Assembly: GCA_026075535.2 (NCBI GenBank)
Contig: AP026546.1
Span: 9,176,001-9,240,000, forward strand
Direction: 5' to 3'
Length of the DNA: 64,000 nt
Source: Tricholoma matsutake
Lineage: Eukaryota; Basidiomycota; Agaricomycetes; Agaricales; Tricholomataceae
Positions 30,085 through 40,465 of this stretch are shown here, piece after piece (position 1 is the first letter of the stretch; each line of letters starts with the position of its first letter). Both the position numbers and the translations under genes were made by a program. Under the pieces are notes generated by a model. It did not search any database and was not told where the DNA came from. It saw nothing but the letters and a program-made list of their open reading frames with translations.

Positions 30085-32388
30085 ATGGATCCATCTGCGC
30101 GTTCGCTTAAGAAAAACGGCTCGACGAACAGGACCGACGGAGTGCAGCGGCCTCGCAAGTTGACGCGAATATCTAGAGCATGCGACTTTTGTCACAAACG
30201 CAGCATCAAATGCGCGGTTGGTCCAGGGGATTCTCAAAAATGTCGGAACTGTACCGACTTTGAGGTCTCTTGCACGTATAATAGGCCAGTGAAGAAGAGA
30301 GGTGTCAAAAGCGCGCCACCTCCATCGCCTCCAGACAAATTCACCTCCGCTCCCTTGCCACAAGTAACATCTGCAGCCGGAGCTGAAACGAGTGGAAAAT
30401 TGTGGCCTTCAACGTCCACATCAACTGCAGGAAATTTCGTTAGTTTCCCACTACATCCTACTCAGCAGGCCATGGTATTGGCGAACGAGTCAATCATAGT
30501 GGACCTGGTCAAGGTTTACATTGAAGTTGTATATCCTATGTACGTCTCCCGAACAGTTGGGGTCACCGTTATAGGAAAAGCTGACATACTTCAGATTTCC
30601 TCTTTTCCATCGCAAAACTATGCTTCATAAAGTGATACACCGGTACTATCTCGATGATCGAGCGCTCTTTGCCGGTGTTATGACTATCTGTGCGATGGCC
30701 TCGGCTCGCGCCAGAGATGGAGCTTTGTTTCCAGGTCGATGGGACCCATCACACTTCCAGGAACCAACATCCGAAGCTTTTTTTGCGGTAGCAAAAGATT
30801 GCATTCCTAGAGATCTCGGCGACGCCCGGGGCCTTGATTACATGCGTGCATGCGCGCTTTTGGCTCTCGTCGGTATACAATATGGGCGAATCGACGTTAT
30901 GCATCAATACCTTGGATTATACCACAGCCTGGTGGTGCTCGATGGGCTTCATGATGAGACAAGATGGCCTCCAGGATTAGGTATCGTGGAAATTGAGGAG
31001 AGGAGGCGACTGGTCCGTATTTCTCTTCCTCGACATTGGTTTTCCTGTTGACACCGTTTGTTTTCAGTTTTGGTCAATGTACACCCTCGAAGTGTATGCA
31101 TCCATCATTTGGGGTGGCGTTATTCGGTGCCGCGAAGCCCAATCTCGAGTCTGCTACCCTAGTGAAGTTGATGACGATTTCTTTTCAGAAAGCGGCTTCG
31201 ACATCCTGCTCCCGGCTGTACGTACTGGCCAGAAAAACGTCGCCATATCCTCTTCATCTCCTATAAGGGACCGGTCGTCCTGGCTGCACGGATGGAACTT
31301 TACTACCGATATGTATCGAGTCCTTGAACACGCTATGGATGACTTTCACAGTCGCCGTTCGCAGGATACAGGACCCTTTCGCCCATCCGAGCTCTTTGGC
31401 CAGGATGCGCCGCCACAATCTGTTGTGCTGGATAAAGTGATGTCCATGCATGCACAGTTGCCGTTGCGATTCAAAGAGACACGTAATGTGCTCTCTGAGG
31501 CGGAGGATCGCTTCAGCTTCCAGGCGGCGAATATTGCTGCTACGCTTCAGGTGCGTTCATCTAGTCTTCTCGTATATGACTTACAACTAAGCCATTCCGT
31601 TCATGTAGCTTGTACGCATGGTTCTATTCACGGCAGAAGATGCTACTGTTGATCAGAAATGCGCTATCGCTCGCGATCTCTTGGATAGATTTGCTGAGGT
31701 ACCTGTGCTGTTCTTGAGGGCGATTTCGTCGCCCCTGGTGTGTCACAACCTCCTATTTCTCATATTTCCTCCTCATTATGTCATAGTTACATCATCTTGC
31801 AGGAATTGGATCGATCCTAGGATCAGTTATCGAAGGACCTCTGTCCGAATCTTCGTATCTGCAAGTCCGAGCCGTCCTGTAAGCAATCCTTCCGCAGCTT
31901 CCGCAATGCAAGCCCAGACCCACTTCTTTTCTTGTGTGTCTAGACTAGCAATGGCAGATCTCCTGTCGAACCTCGAAGTGCCATTATCACGCACGACGGG
32001 GACGAAAGACCTGCTGTACAACCTCGTGGCACGCATTGACACATTCCTCCAAACGCAGCGCCAGCACGAGCCACCCACTTCGACATCCGTGCTGGCGATG
32101 CTTGCACCTGCAAGTAATGAGAGAACCTCTGCGCCTGTGCCTCCTTCACCTCCTGTGCAACATTTAGAGCCATACCAACAACAACATTATGCCGCATATT
32201 CGGATCCGGAGCCATATGGGACTGCGAACGAAGAGATGCTGCGTGTGCAGCTACCACCAGAGCTACTTGAAAGCTGGCCGTGGCCCTTCGATTTCGATTT
32301 TACGCAGGGGTTTCCTGGGTACATGCAAGCTGATTGGTCGAGTATAAATCTCATGGCAACGAATGCAGTGAATGCGTCTGTGACATGA
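30085..32388 (+). CDS. Zn2Cys6 transcription factor
   Basis: Nuclear regulator with a binuclear zinc cluster near the N-terminus: CDFCHKRSIKC then CRNCTDFEVSC (about residues 33-62), preceded by the basic RPRKLTRISRA. A Ser/Pro-rich linker follows, then a fungal transcription factor middle region (LFAGVMTICAMASARARDG, FWSMYTLEVYASIIWG). Introns: 30540-30594, 31013-31067, 31551-31608, about 31738-31802, and 31879-31943. The junction near 31738-31802 is awkward: the family-like reading GIGSILGSVIEGPLSESSYL is one base out of phase with the canonical donor. The C-terminus is Pro/Gln-rich and acidic. Its place next to the transporter suggests it controls the cluster. Confidence 0.85.
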
Positions 32389-32917
32389 TTCCCAGCAACA
32401 CAAACATTATGACAGACCATTGACGATATTCTTCTTGACCCTCGATTACTCCTCGGGACCGTATCTCTCTCTTTTCAAGTACACCTTCCATGGCTTCAAT
32501 ATCTACAGACACATCTCAACTTGCTCACCTGGCCAAAACAGCACAACAACTACGAAACCACATCACATGCTTTTCATCAGAGAACCTATCCTCAACTAAC
32601 GCTACATCGATCCATATACCCATCATATTACTGGGGTCTACTTATGTTATGCCAGCGTTGTGGTTCTCGTCCTTGTACATTATGTAATGTCATTTTTCGA
32701 TAAGCGGTCGACGTGGGATGAATAGGTTCCGAGCTTGCGGAAATCATTGGCAGCTCACAGAGACCTTGATGTTATACGCGTGTGGACGCATGTACAATAG
32801 TCTCGATTCCAGACATTCTATTACAATTGAAGTAGATCGACTGTCATCTACATCATTGTTGTCTGACTATGGGTGGATCCCCGACTCTCTTATGTAAGTA
32901 AGAGGAGGGTTTTGTCC
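32389..32917. other. 3' flank of the regulator, no further gene
   Basis: Holds the regulator's 3' untranslated region and intergenic DNA up to the SINE target duplication. Confidence 0.5.
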
Positions 32918-32928
32918 GAGAGATATGT

Positions 32929-33291
32929 CCTTTTTTTTTTTTTTTTGGTGGAAGCATTTTTCCCACAATTTGTGGGAGGCTTTGAGACACTAGAATTCCA
33001 TTTCTGGAAGACCATCCTGCTTAATATGGGGATGACAATGTTACTGCTCTTGCTGCCTGCTTAGGGATTCTGAGGAATTTGAACCTCAGAGTAGGGTTAC
33101 CAGGGAGGAAATGCATTTTATGCACACTGTATGATTACAGTAGTGTGGGACTCATCACATTGGATAATACCCACTAAAACCCCCCAGTGGCTGAACAGGG
33201 GCGGGATTCAAACTCGAGACCTCCTGCCTATTGTCAGTTGGTCACAGGGCCTAGACCGAGTACGATGGTTGCCACTGTGCCCCTGGAGAGA
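32929..33291 (-). mobile_element. tRNA-derived SINE with poly(A) tail and 11-bp target duplication
   Basis: On the minus strand it starts with a tRNA-like head with a B-box-like AGTTTGAATCCC (about 33219-33208), continues through a unique body and ends in a 16-base A-run (T at 32931-32946). GAGAGATATGT is repeated exactly on both sides (32918-32928 and 33292-33302). A tRNA-like head, poly(A) tail and target duplication together define a LINE-mobilised SINE. The A-box is degenerate. Confidence 0.8.
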
Positions 33292-33302
33292 GAGAGATAT
33301 GT

Positions 33303-33576
33303 GCTTGATGTCCTGCAAACGAGTTTTGGTCACATGATGTTATTTGGCTCTGTTGGCCATCGCTGTTGCCACGTCATACGTGTTGGAGTTGTCTCTAGTG
33401 ATATGTAAGGCCCGGCCCAAAGCTCTTAAGCCCCAGTGTTGGATTATATAATCTGTCACTGCTTAATCAGTACTTAACAGACCATAGCCCGCACACACAC
33501 ACACCAAAATGTGATGTGATAGTGATAGCAATCCGTGTCTGGTTATATGGCATCCTTGTTCTGTTGAACCCTATAA
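33303..33576. other. Intergenic, with a short CA run
   Basis: A (CA)n run lies at about 33493-33504. No gene is seen. Confidence 0.4.
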
Positions 33577-33650
33577 GACCTGATAGCTCAGTTGGTCAGA
33601 GCATCTGGTATATGTCCAGGAGGGCCTGGGTTCAATCCCCAGTCTGGTCA
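33577..33650 (+). tRNA. tRNA-like sequence (pseudo-tRNA or SINE head)
   Basis: It folds as a cloverleaf. Acceptor GACCTGA pairs with TCTGGTC with one T-T mismatch. D-arm GCTC...GAGC. Anticodon stem TCTGG/CCAGG with loop TATATGT. T-arm CTGGG-TTCAATC-CCCAG. A-box TAGCTCAGTTGG and B-box GGTTCAATCCC fit the consensus. The loop would give anticodon TAT, but position 33 is A instead of the near-invariant T. TTTT follows five bases on, as a Pol III stop. The unusual loop and the repeat-like sequence downstream favour a SINE head or pseudogene. Confidence 0.5.
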
Positions 33651-33706
33651 TCTTTTCTGTTTAACACCCAGCTGCTGAGCCCTGGAAGCCTGAGCCAAGC
33701 TGAGCC

Positions 33707-36184
33707 TTAGAGGAGGCTTGGTAGGGCCCAGGGCTTGGCTTGATGTTTCTGAAGCCTGAGCTGAGCCCTTGAATTTTTTGTCTCCTCGCCGGGGCGAGGA
33801 GGGGAAGGGGTCAATGGAACCATGTTGGCCAGGTCATCAAAATCCATACTGCATCCAAGCGGGGTGGATTGAATCATAGGGGTAAGAGGAGCCATGGTTT
33901 GTGAGACCGGAGTGAGGGGAGAAGAGTCAGCTGGGGAAGGACCGGGGGACTGTTCTCCTCCGAGGGATACAGTCGTAGTCACCGGGTCATCTTCCACATC
34001 GTCAGATACTGAGTCAGTCTCCTCGGTACTATATCCCTTTTTGTTTTGCTTGCTCCAGGTGACGTGAGCAACTGGGAAACGATCCTGGATTTCTCCAGGC
34101 TCAGTAGATGCTACTCCCATGGCAGCGGCTGTCTCCTTCTCTCATTCTTGGCCTGATTCTTCTCGGTCTTGGTTCGACAAGGAGGGCCCACATAGGTCCA
34201 TCCTCCATCCTCGTAGTCGGGGGTCTCTAACACCTGGGAGGTGGTAGACGGACCAGGTTGGGAAGGCCCAGTAATGGGGTTGGACTCAGCCGTGATGATA
34301 GGTTGAGTAGGAGTGGGATCTAGGGGTTTTGGAACAATGGCAGCGGTAACTGTCGTGGTGGGAGTATGTATATTCAACCTGGCCAAAGGCAGCCCAGGGT
34401 GAATGGATAGAGATCGTATACCAGATGATCCCGCAGATGGGGGAATCACTGAACTCGGAGCAGTCACTGGGAGTACAGGAGAAGACACTGGAAGTCGAGA
34501 TGCCGCGTGCATTGAAGTGGACAGCCCTGGGTTTCCACCCAAAGGGGAGACCCGGTCGGTCATCTCAGGCATTCGCTTCCTCTTGGGGGGCGGGGGCTGT
34601 GTCAAGCATCGACTCCCAGGTGGTGCAATCCACCACTTGGGCTCCGTCATCAATGGGGCATCCAAGGCGTTGGGAGCAGACAACTGTTTCAACCGTTGCA
34701 ACACCTCTGATGCTGGAGCCGAGTCTTCTTCATGTCGGGATTCAGCCGCCCCAGTGATCCATCCTAGCCCATAATGGTAGGCCTCTCTGACCTCATGGTC
34801 AGAGACTCCGAGAAGGGCGAGATGGCTCACGACGTCATCCAGAGTGATGTTAGGGGAAATGGGAGCCATGAACTGTTGGTCACGCCATATGCTCATAGAA
34901 AGGTGTAGGTTCTGGCGGGTACATCGGTATAAACTGGGGGTACAGAACACCTCGGCCAGAAGGAGTTGCAGAAGTTGCTTTTGCTGTCTCATGAGTAGCA
35001 TGCCTCGAACGTGAGGGGGGGTGGTCCAAGATCAACCCAGAAGAGTTCTGGAATTGAAAGAGTTGTCAATGCATGAACCGAGCCCAAGACTCGGGTGAGT
35101 CATTGATTGGAGGCTGAGGCATCCGGTCAGGGTCTTGGAGTCGGTGTATTCCCTTCGCTGACTGGTGTTCCACTGGCAACCACTTGGGAAGTCTCCAGGT
35201 CGCGAGCGCATGGCTCATGAGTGGAGTGCGATCTGTGGTAGGAGTCAGACTGGCAATACGTGCAAAGGACTGGGCCCATCGAAGGTCCAGTTCATTTTCT
35301 TCTCGTTGGGCAGCAACCGCCCAGCAATCGAACTCTGCGGTATTCCGGGGAAGCTCGGGAGAGGTCAGTGGGGGCTCCCTAGGTGTGGGTACCCAATTGG
35401 CCAACCGGGGATGGGTTACGGAGGAAGAGACAGGTTGCTTTGGAGAAATGGGTGGAAGTGGTGGATATTGGATGGCCTTCATATCCACATCCATGGCCTT
35501 GACAGAGGTACGAGGAAGGTGGGAAGGACCGGTGGGTACCGATACAGGCCTGGACACAGCACCTGCATAATTGGGTTGAGCGGGCATCCCAGACACTGGG
35601 GATGGCTCGCGAGCATGGGGTCGCTTAACTGGCTGGTCCTCTCGATATCGGTCCAGCTGATCCTCAAGGCTGTGAATCTTGGCCTTGAGGTTGGCGATCT
35701 CGTCGTCGTAGCTGTCGTATGTTCGCTCTGCGATACATCTGACTTCTGCCATGAGGACTCAGTCTTGTCGATCCCAAGATTCAAGATAATCCCTGTCCTG
35801 CTTGAACTCGTGTTGATACACGTGCATTGCATAGGACTTACATGTTTTGCACCCAACCCGGTGAACAATGATTCCCAGGTGACCATCGTATTTCCACTCC
35901 TCCCTAGGGGGAGTGGCCCACATCCCGCATCTCTGGTCAACCCTAGCGTACTCCACTGAGCCGCTGGTTGAGGGGGACCTCCTTCTATTGTCTCTCCTCG
36001 AGCCTTGCAGTTCGAGGTCTTTTCTTCCCTGCCTATCCTCCCTTCTATCCCTCCCCCTTTGAGGCATGTCCACCTCATGATTGCATCGCCCAAATGAGTG
36101 TGAACCATCCATGGAGTCGTTCGACTGGCCATCCATAGTGAAGGATGGACTTGAGGAAGAGAGAAATTTTTTTTTCACATTCAA
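33707..36184 (-). pseudogene. Third open region of Ty3 element 2, downstream of integrase
   Basis: Unrecognised protein(s) in the position where some retroelements carry an env-like or accessory frame. The minus strand runs from about 36136 (MDGQSNDSMDGSHSF) through an Arg/Asp-rich stretch and a Cys/His group (CGMWATPPREEW... HRVGCKTCKSY), a coiled-coil-like segment (YDDEIANLKAKIHSLEDQLDRY, about 35700), a long Pro/Ser-rich region, a helical segment (LDDVVSHLALLGVSDHEV) and an acidic Ser/Pro-rich end. TGA codons at 35759 and 35066 and a frame change near 34115 break it. No signal peptide or membrane segment is seen, so it does not look like an envelope protein. Similar long third frames may be specific to basidiomycete Ty3 elements. 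Confidence 0.6.
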
Positions 36185-36289
36185 CTCCGCTGGTCAACTA
36201 TACAGTACCTTCCCACGCCTGGGGAAAAGTGTGACAGCTTCACCGGTGAAGCTCATAATTCCCACCCTTAGTGGGAGGGCCCAGGCATC

Positions 36290-39200
36290 TCCTCTCCTGG
36301 CCTTCTCGACCAAGTCGAGAAGTCTCATCGCCTCTTGCGTGCTGGTGCATGCTTGGGCAATTCATTCCAGTCCTTGGCCCCCACAAGGGCCAAGTATGCA
36401 TCCAGGGCCACCAACTCATTGCAGACCGCCAGGGGTTCCCAAGTGGACTCGCCAACACTCCACTTCACCTCCAATTCCAATGCACGACCCTTCCATCGAT
36501 GGGCTGTGATCTCCTCGACCCTTCCATCGATGGGCCATGATCTCCTCGACCCACCACTCCATGTCGTCAGGCGCGCCGAAGTCGTAAGGATCTAGACGTC
36601 TCCTGTTAGGAAACAGGGTGTCGTCGCTTGGGAAATAGGGGTGCAGTAGATTCACATGGAACCTGCCATGTACCCTTCGACTCTGGAGTTCGGAAGGTAA
36701 GTCCAAATCGTAATTTGATGTATCTGGGTAACTTCGAAGGACCTCATACAGTCCTACGAATTTGGGGAGGAGTTTACTGGCCCTCCCCTTGGGAAGGTTA
36801 AGGTTCTTAGTGGACAAGTAAACCTTCTCCCCTGGCCTGATTTCTGGCTCCTTTCCACGCCACTTGTTGGCGTGGAACCTTTGGAAAACTCGCTCTGCGA
36901 TGATACTGTCATGAGTGATAGCCATGTTGCGCAATGCATCCATTGCGAAGGTCCACACCCTGGGTGGCACTTGCTCGGGGGTGACTATCTCTCGCATCAT
37001 GTGGGGAAGATATCCATAGGTCACCTCGAATGGGGCCATACCGGTTGCTCGATTAATGGTGGAGTTGATCGCAAACTCCACCAGGGCTAGGAATTTTACC
37101 CAGTCTTTCTGGCTTGATGCCATGAAAGATCGCAATATCTGTGCGATCGAGCGATTGGCTCATTTGGTACCACCATCCATTTGAGGGTGGAAAGAAGTAG
37201 ACATCAACAGTTTGATGTCCAGGATATGGTGTACCTCCTGCCACCAGTGGGAGGTGAACTTGGAATCCCGGTCAGAAACAATTGATCCGGGTAACCCATG
37301 CAACCTCACAATCTCTTTGATGAAAAGAGATGACAATTCAGAGGCGGTGGTGGTGATAGTTATAGGCACTAGATGTACCATGGATGACAATCAGCATATA
37401 ACTACCCATAGGTAGTTGAACCCTTCAGACTCAGGGAATGGACCAATAAAGTCCATTCCTATGGATTCCCAAGGGCAGATTGGGATTGGCAACGAATGTA
37501 GCTTACCTAGGGGGGAGCGATACTCCCCCTTAGATCAAACACATGCCTCACACGATTCACAGAATTTATCCACTTCGTATTGGAGGCGGGGCCACCAATA
37601 CCATCTCCTTATATATTCGGAGGTTTTTGCTGGGCCAAAGTGCCCGATGATCGAGTGAGCCTGGTCAATGATACAACCATGCAAGGTGGTGTCCTTGGAT
37701 GGAGCCGAGGGTACGCAGACCACTCATACACCTCCCTTGTTCTTCATCCAGATTATCCCATCGACTACCGCAAAGTTGGGATGATCCTTGGGATCATTGA
37801 GGATTTTGCCAAAGACCTTGTCAGCCTTATAACCCCATTGGATGTCCTCATCCATCGGGTCAAGCTCCGAAAGAAACACCTTCATATCCTGGTGTTTTGC
37901 CAAGGATTCATATACTGTGGGGTCTCCATCCACGGGATCCTTTGGAACGTCTACTCCATCCTTGGCTCGAGCCCTGGCTAATTCTCGATCTTCCACCCTT
38001 TTGCGCAGGGCCCTTAGGTGTTCTCCTGCCCAATGAGCCTGGGCCTGTGCTGATTGAGTCTCGATGACTCAATTCCTAATTTCCAGATGATGGTCCCAAG
38101 GCAAATCCTCATGCATGGGATCCAGTCGCATGTCGGCAAACACATAATGTTGCACCAATGGGGCATCCTCCCAGTTATCAAACTGGTAATATCGCAAAAG
38201 GGTGTCAGCGACCTTGTTTAGGTTTCCTTTGACATATCGTATGTCAAAGTCGAATCGAGATAGGTACTCCATCCATCGGGACTGTTGGGCAGACAATCGA
38301 CACTGGGTCTGGAAAAACTCCAGAGCCTTATGATTGGTCACGACGTGGAGTCACTGACCTATCAGCTTGTCCTCCCACTTGAGCAGCGCCTCAAGTATTG
38401 CTATTGTTTCATGCTCAAAGGTCCTGTAGTTCCTTTCAGCATCTGAAAACTTCTTGGATAGGAATCTGGCGGGTCGACAGCTCTGCCATTCAGGTCCCTG
38501 ACCATACATGGCCCCAACTCTGAACACCGAAGCATCGCAGATCACCCAGATGGGCTCTGGGGAACTAGCATCAATCGGCTTCAGTACCGGGGTCGAGCAG
38601 CAGATGTCCTTGATAGACTGGAAACAGCTATTGTGCAGGGGGCGCCAATGGAAAGATTGTCCATTCTTCATCATGGCGGAGAGTGGACTGGTGTAGGCTG
38701 AAATATCAGGGAGGAAATGGGCTAGGTACTGCACCAGACCCAAGAATTGCTGAACCTTGTGATAATTCCGAGGTACCTTCCATTCTCGTATCCTCGCCAT
38801 CTTATTGCTGTCAGCGTGGAGTCCATAGTCATCAATCATATGTCCAAGACACTCAAGTTTCTCAGCATATAGCTCACACTTATCCATGCGCAAGTACAGT
38901 TCATGCTCTCATAGTTTATCAAACACGAGCTTAAGATGACATTGATGTTCCTCGACAGAGTTGCTGAACACGAAGATGTCATCTAGATAAGCATGCATGA
39001 ACCTGCCAATGTACTCCCGAAATATAGAGTTCATCAACTGTTGGAAAGTGGCTGGGGCATTGCAGTCACCCTGCTGCATTACTAGGCTCTTGAAAGTGCC
39101 CAGTACCATCGCGAACACAGTTTTCCAGATATCCCCCGGTTCCACTGGGATCTGTTCATAGGCATCAGACAAATCAATCTTCAAATGATATTTTGCTCGA

Positions 39201-40432
39201 GCTACATCCAACCTGATCAGGTCCTGATCAGGGAATGGCGTCACATTTTTAACCGTGTTGTCGTTCCTTTTCTTTGCATTCACCACAGTGCAGATGTCCC
39301 CATTTTTCTTGGGAGCCACCAACATTGGGGCAGCCTGCTCCATGCGAGCAGGCCTCCACCATCCTGCCTGGCAGTACCTCTTGATCTTATCGGCGAGAGG
39401 TTGTCTCATCGAGTCCGGGCATTTAGGCAAGTGATAGTTACACCTCTTCTTTTCATCCACCAAGGGTATCTGATGGTTGATCTCCCTCATTGGGGGAGGT
39501 CGTTCTGGTACACCTTTTAGGATGTCCTTACATATTTCAAGCCATTCCTCCCGCAATCGGGGAATGTCCTTTTTATCCAAAGGTCCTTGGGCCTTGGCAC
39601 TCTCCGCTAGCTCTTCGCAGATGGTGAAGAGCACTTCATTCAAGTCGGTCAGTTGCTGCTCCAAGAGGACCTTGGGCACAGTGGGTCAACCAGGACTGGG
39701 ACCACACTTCAGTCCTTTGGGATAATGGTCCCGAGTAAATTCCTCAACGAGTTCATCCCATTCGCCGTCACCCTCATAATCGCTCATAGGCTCCTTGTTG
39801 GGATCCTTTTCCAAGGTATCCCAGTCTTTGTCTTTGGGGCCCAGTAGTATGGGGTCGGAAACACCCAACCCCTGTCCCTTTTGGGGATGATCGACATCCC
39901 TCTCTTCCACCATTGTCACGGAAGCCCGACCCCTGGAAAGAGGCTGGGCAGAAACTGAACTTAACCCCAACTGGTTGGGGTCCTTCAACATGCTGACAGC
40001 GGCACTAGGGCCGCTGTCGAGTCACTCATCCTGTACAGGTTGAGTTCTCATGGCATATCAACATCCCTGTTGAAACATGCTCTTGCTCTCGACAATGGTG
40101 GGGATGACTTGCCCCTGAAACCACACCTGGTCTCGTTCAAAGTTGAGGATGAGGCCATACTTCCTCATGAACACTGTCCCCATGATAGCATCATATCTAT
40201 CGAGGTTGATCACATTGAAGTAGTGATCCGCTTTCATGGTTCTCAATTCGAACTCTGCAAAGAGCCCGAAGTTAATCTTGGATCGACTCCCCACCATTCC
40301 CAATTGGAGGGGCATGGGCTCAATAAGTTTGTGCACCTTTATATTTGCCGAAACGGTGAATTCAGGAGAGACTGAGTCCACAGTACACCCCGAGTTGAGG
40401 AGTACGTTGGCTTCGAGACCATGGATCTTCAT
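36290..40432 (-). pseudogene. Ty3 element 2 pol: protease, RT, RNase H, integrase, chromodomain-like tail
   Basis: Protease (40432-40058) reads VLLNSGCTVDSVSPEF, with Asn where the catalytic Asp belongs. Reverse transcriptase has LVAPKKNGDICTVVNAKKRN and YLDD in HAYLDDIFVFSNSVEEH (about 38970). RNase H follows (ICDASVFRVGAMYGQG, MTNHKALEFF). Integrase has the HHCC region (GHFGPAKTSEYIRRWYWWP ... CESCEACV, about 37640-37535) and VSDRDSKFTSHWW. The late catalytic Glu appears as Lys in MDGGTK, followed by TGA at 37160-37162. The C-terminal chromodomain-like part (EWWVEEIMAHRWKG) is shifted by a 31-bp tandem duplication. Further stops lie near 38345, 38900 and 37724. Confidence 0.9.
36486..36547. 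repeat. 31-bp tandem duplication inside the chromodomain-like region
   Basis: Two copies (36486-36516, 36517-36547) of GACCCTTCCATCGATGGG plus CTGTGATCTCCTC or CCATGATCTCCTC. Thirty-one is not a multiple of three, so the reading frame breaks. Dropping one copy restores the usual ending WSVGESTWEPLAVCNEL. Confidence 0.85.
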
Positions 40433-40465
40433 TCGAACGATGAAGCACCAGTTGTCCTGCTCAGT

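Noticed and set aside
35165..35959. 264-codon plus-strand frame over the third open region of Ty3 element 2
   Set aside because: The minus-strand reading is in the orientation of the element and continues beyond it on both sides; the plus frame is a shadow.
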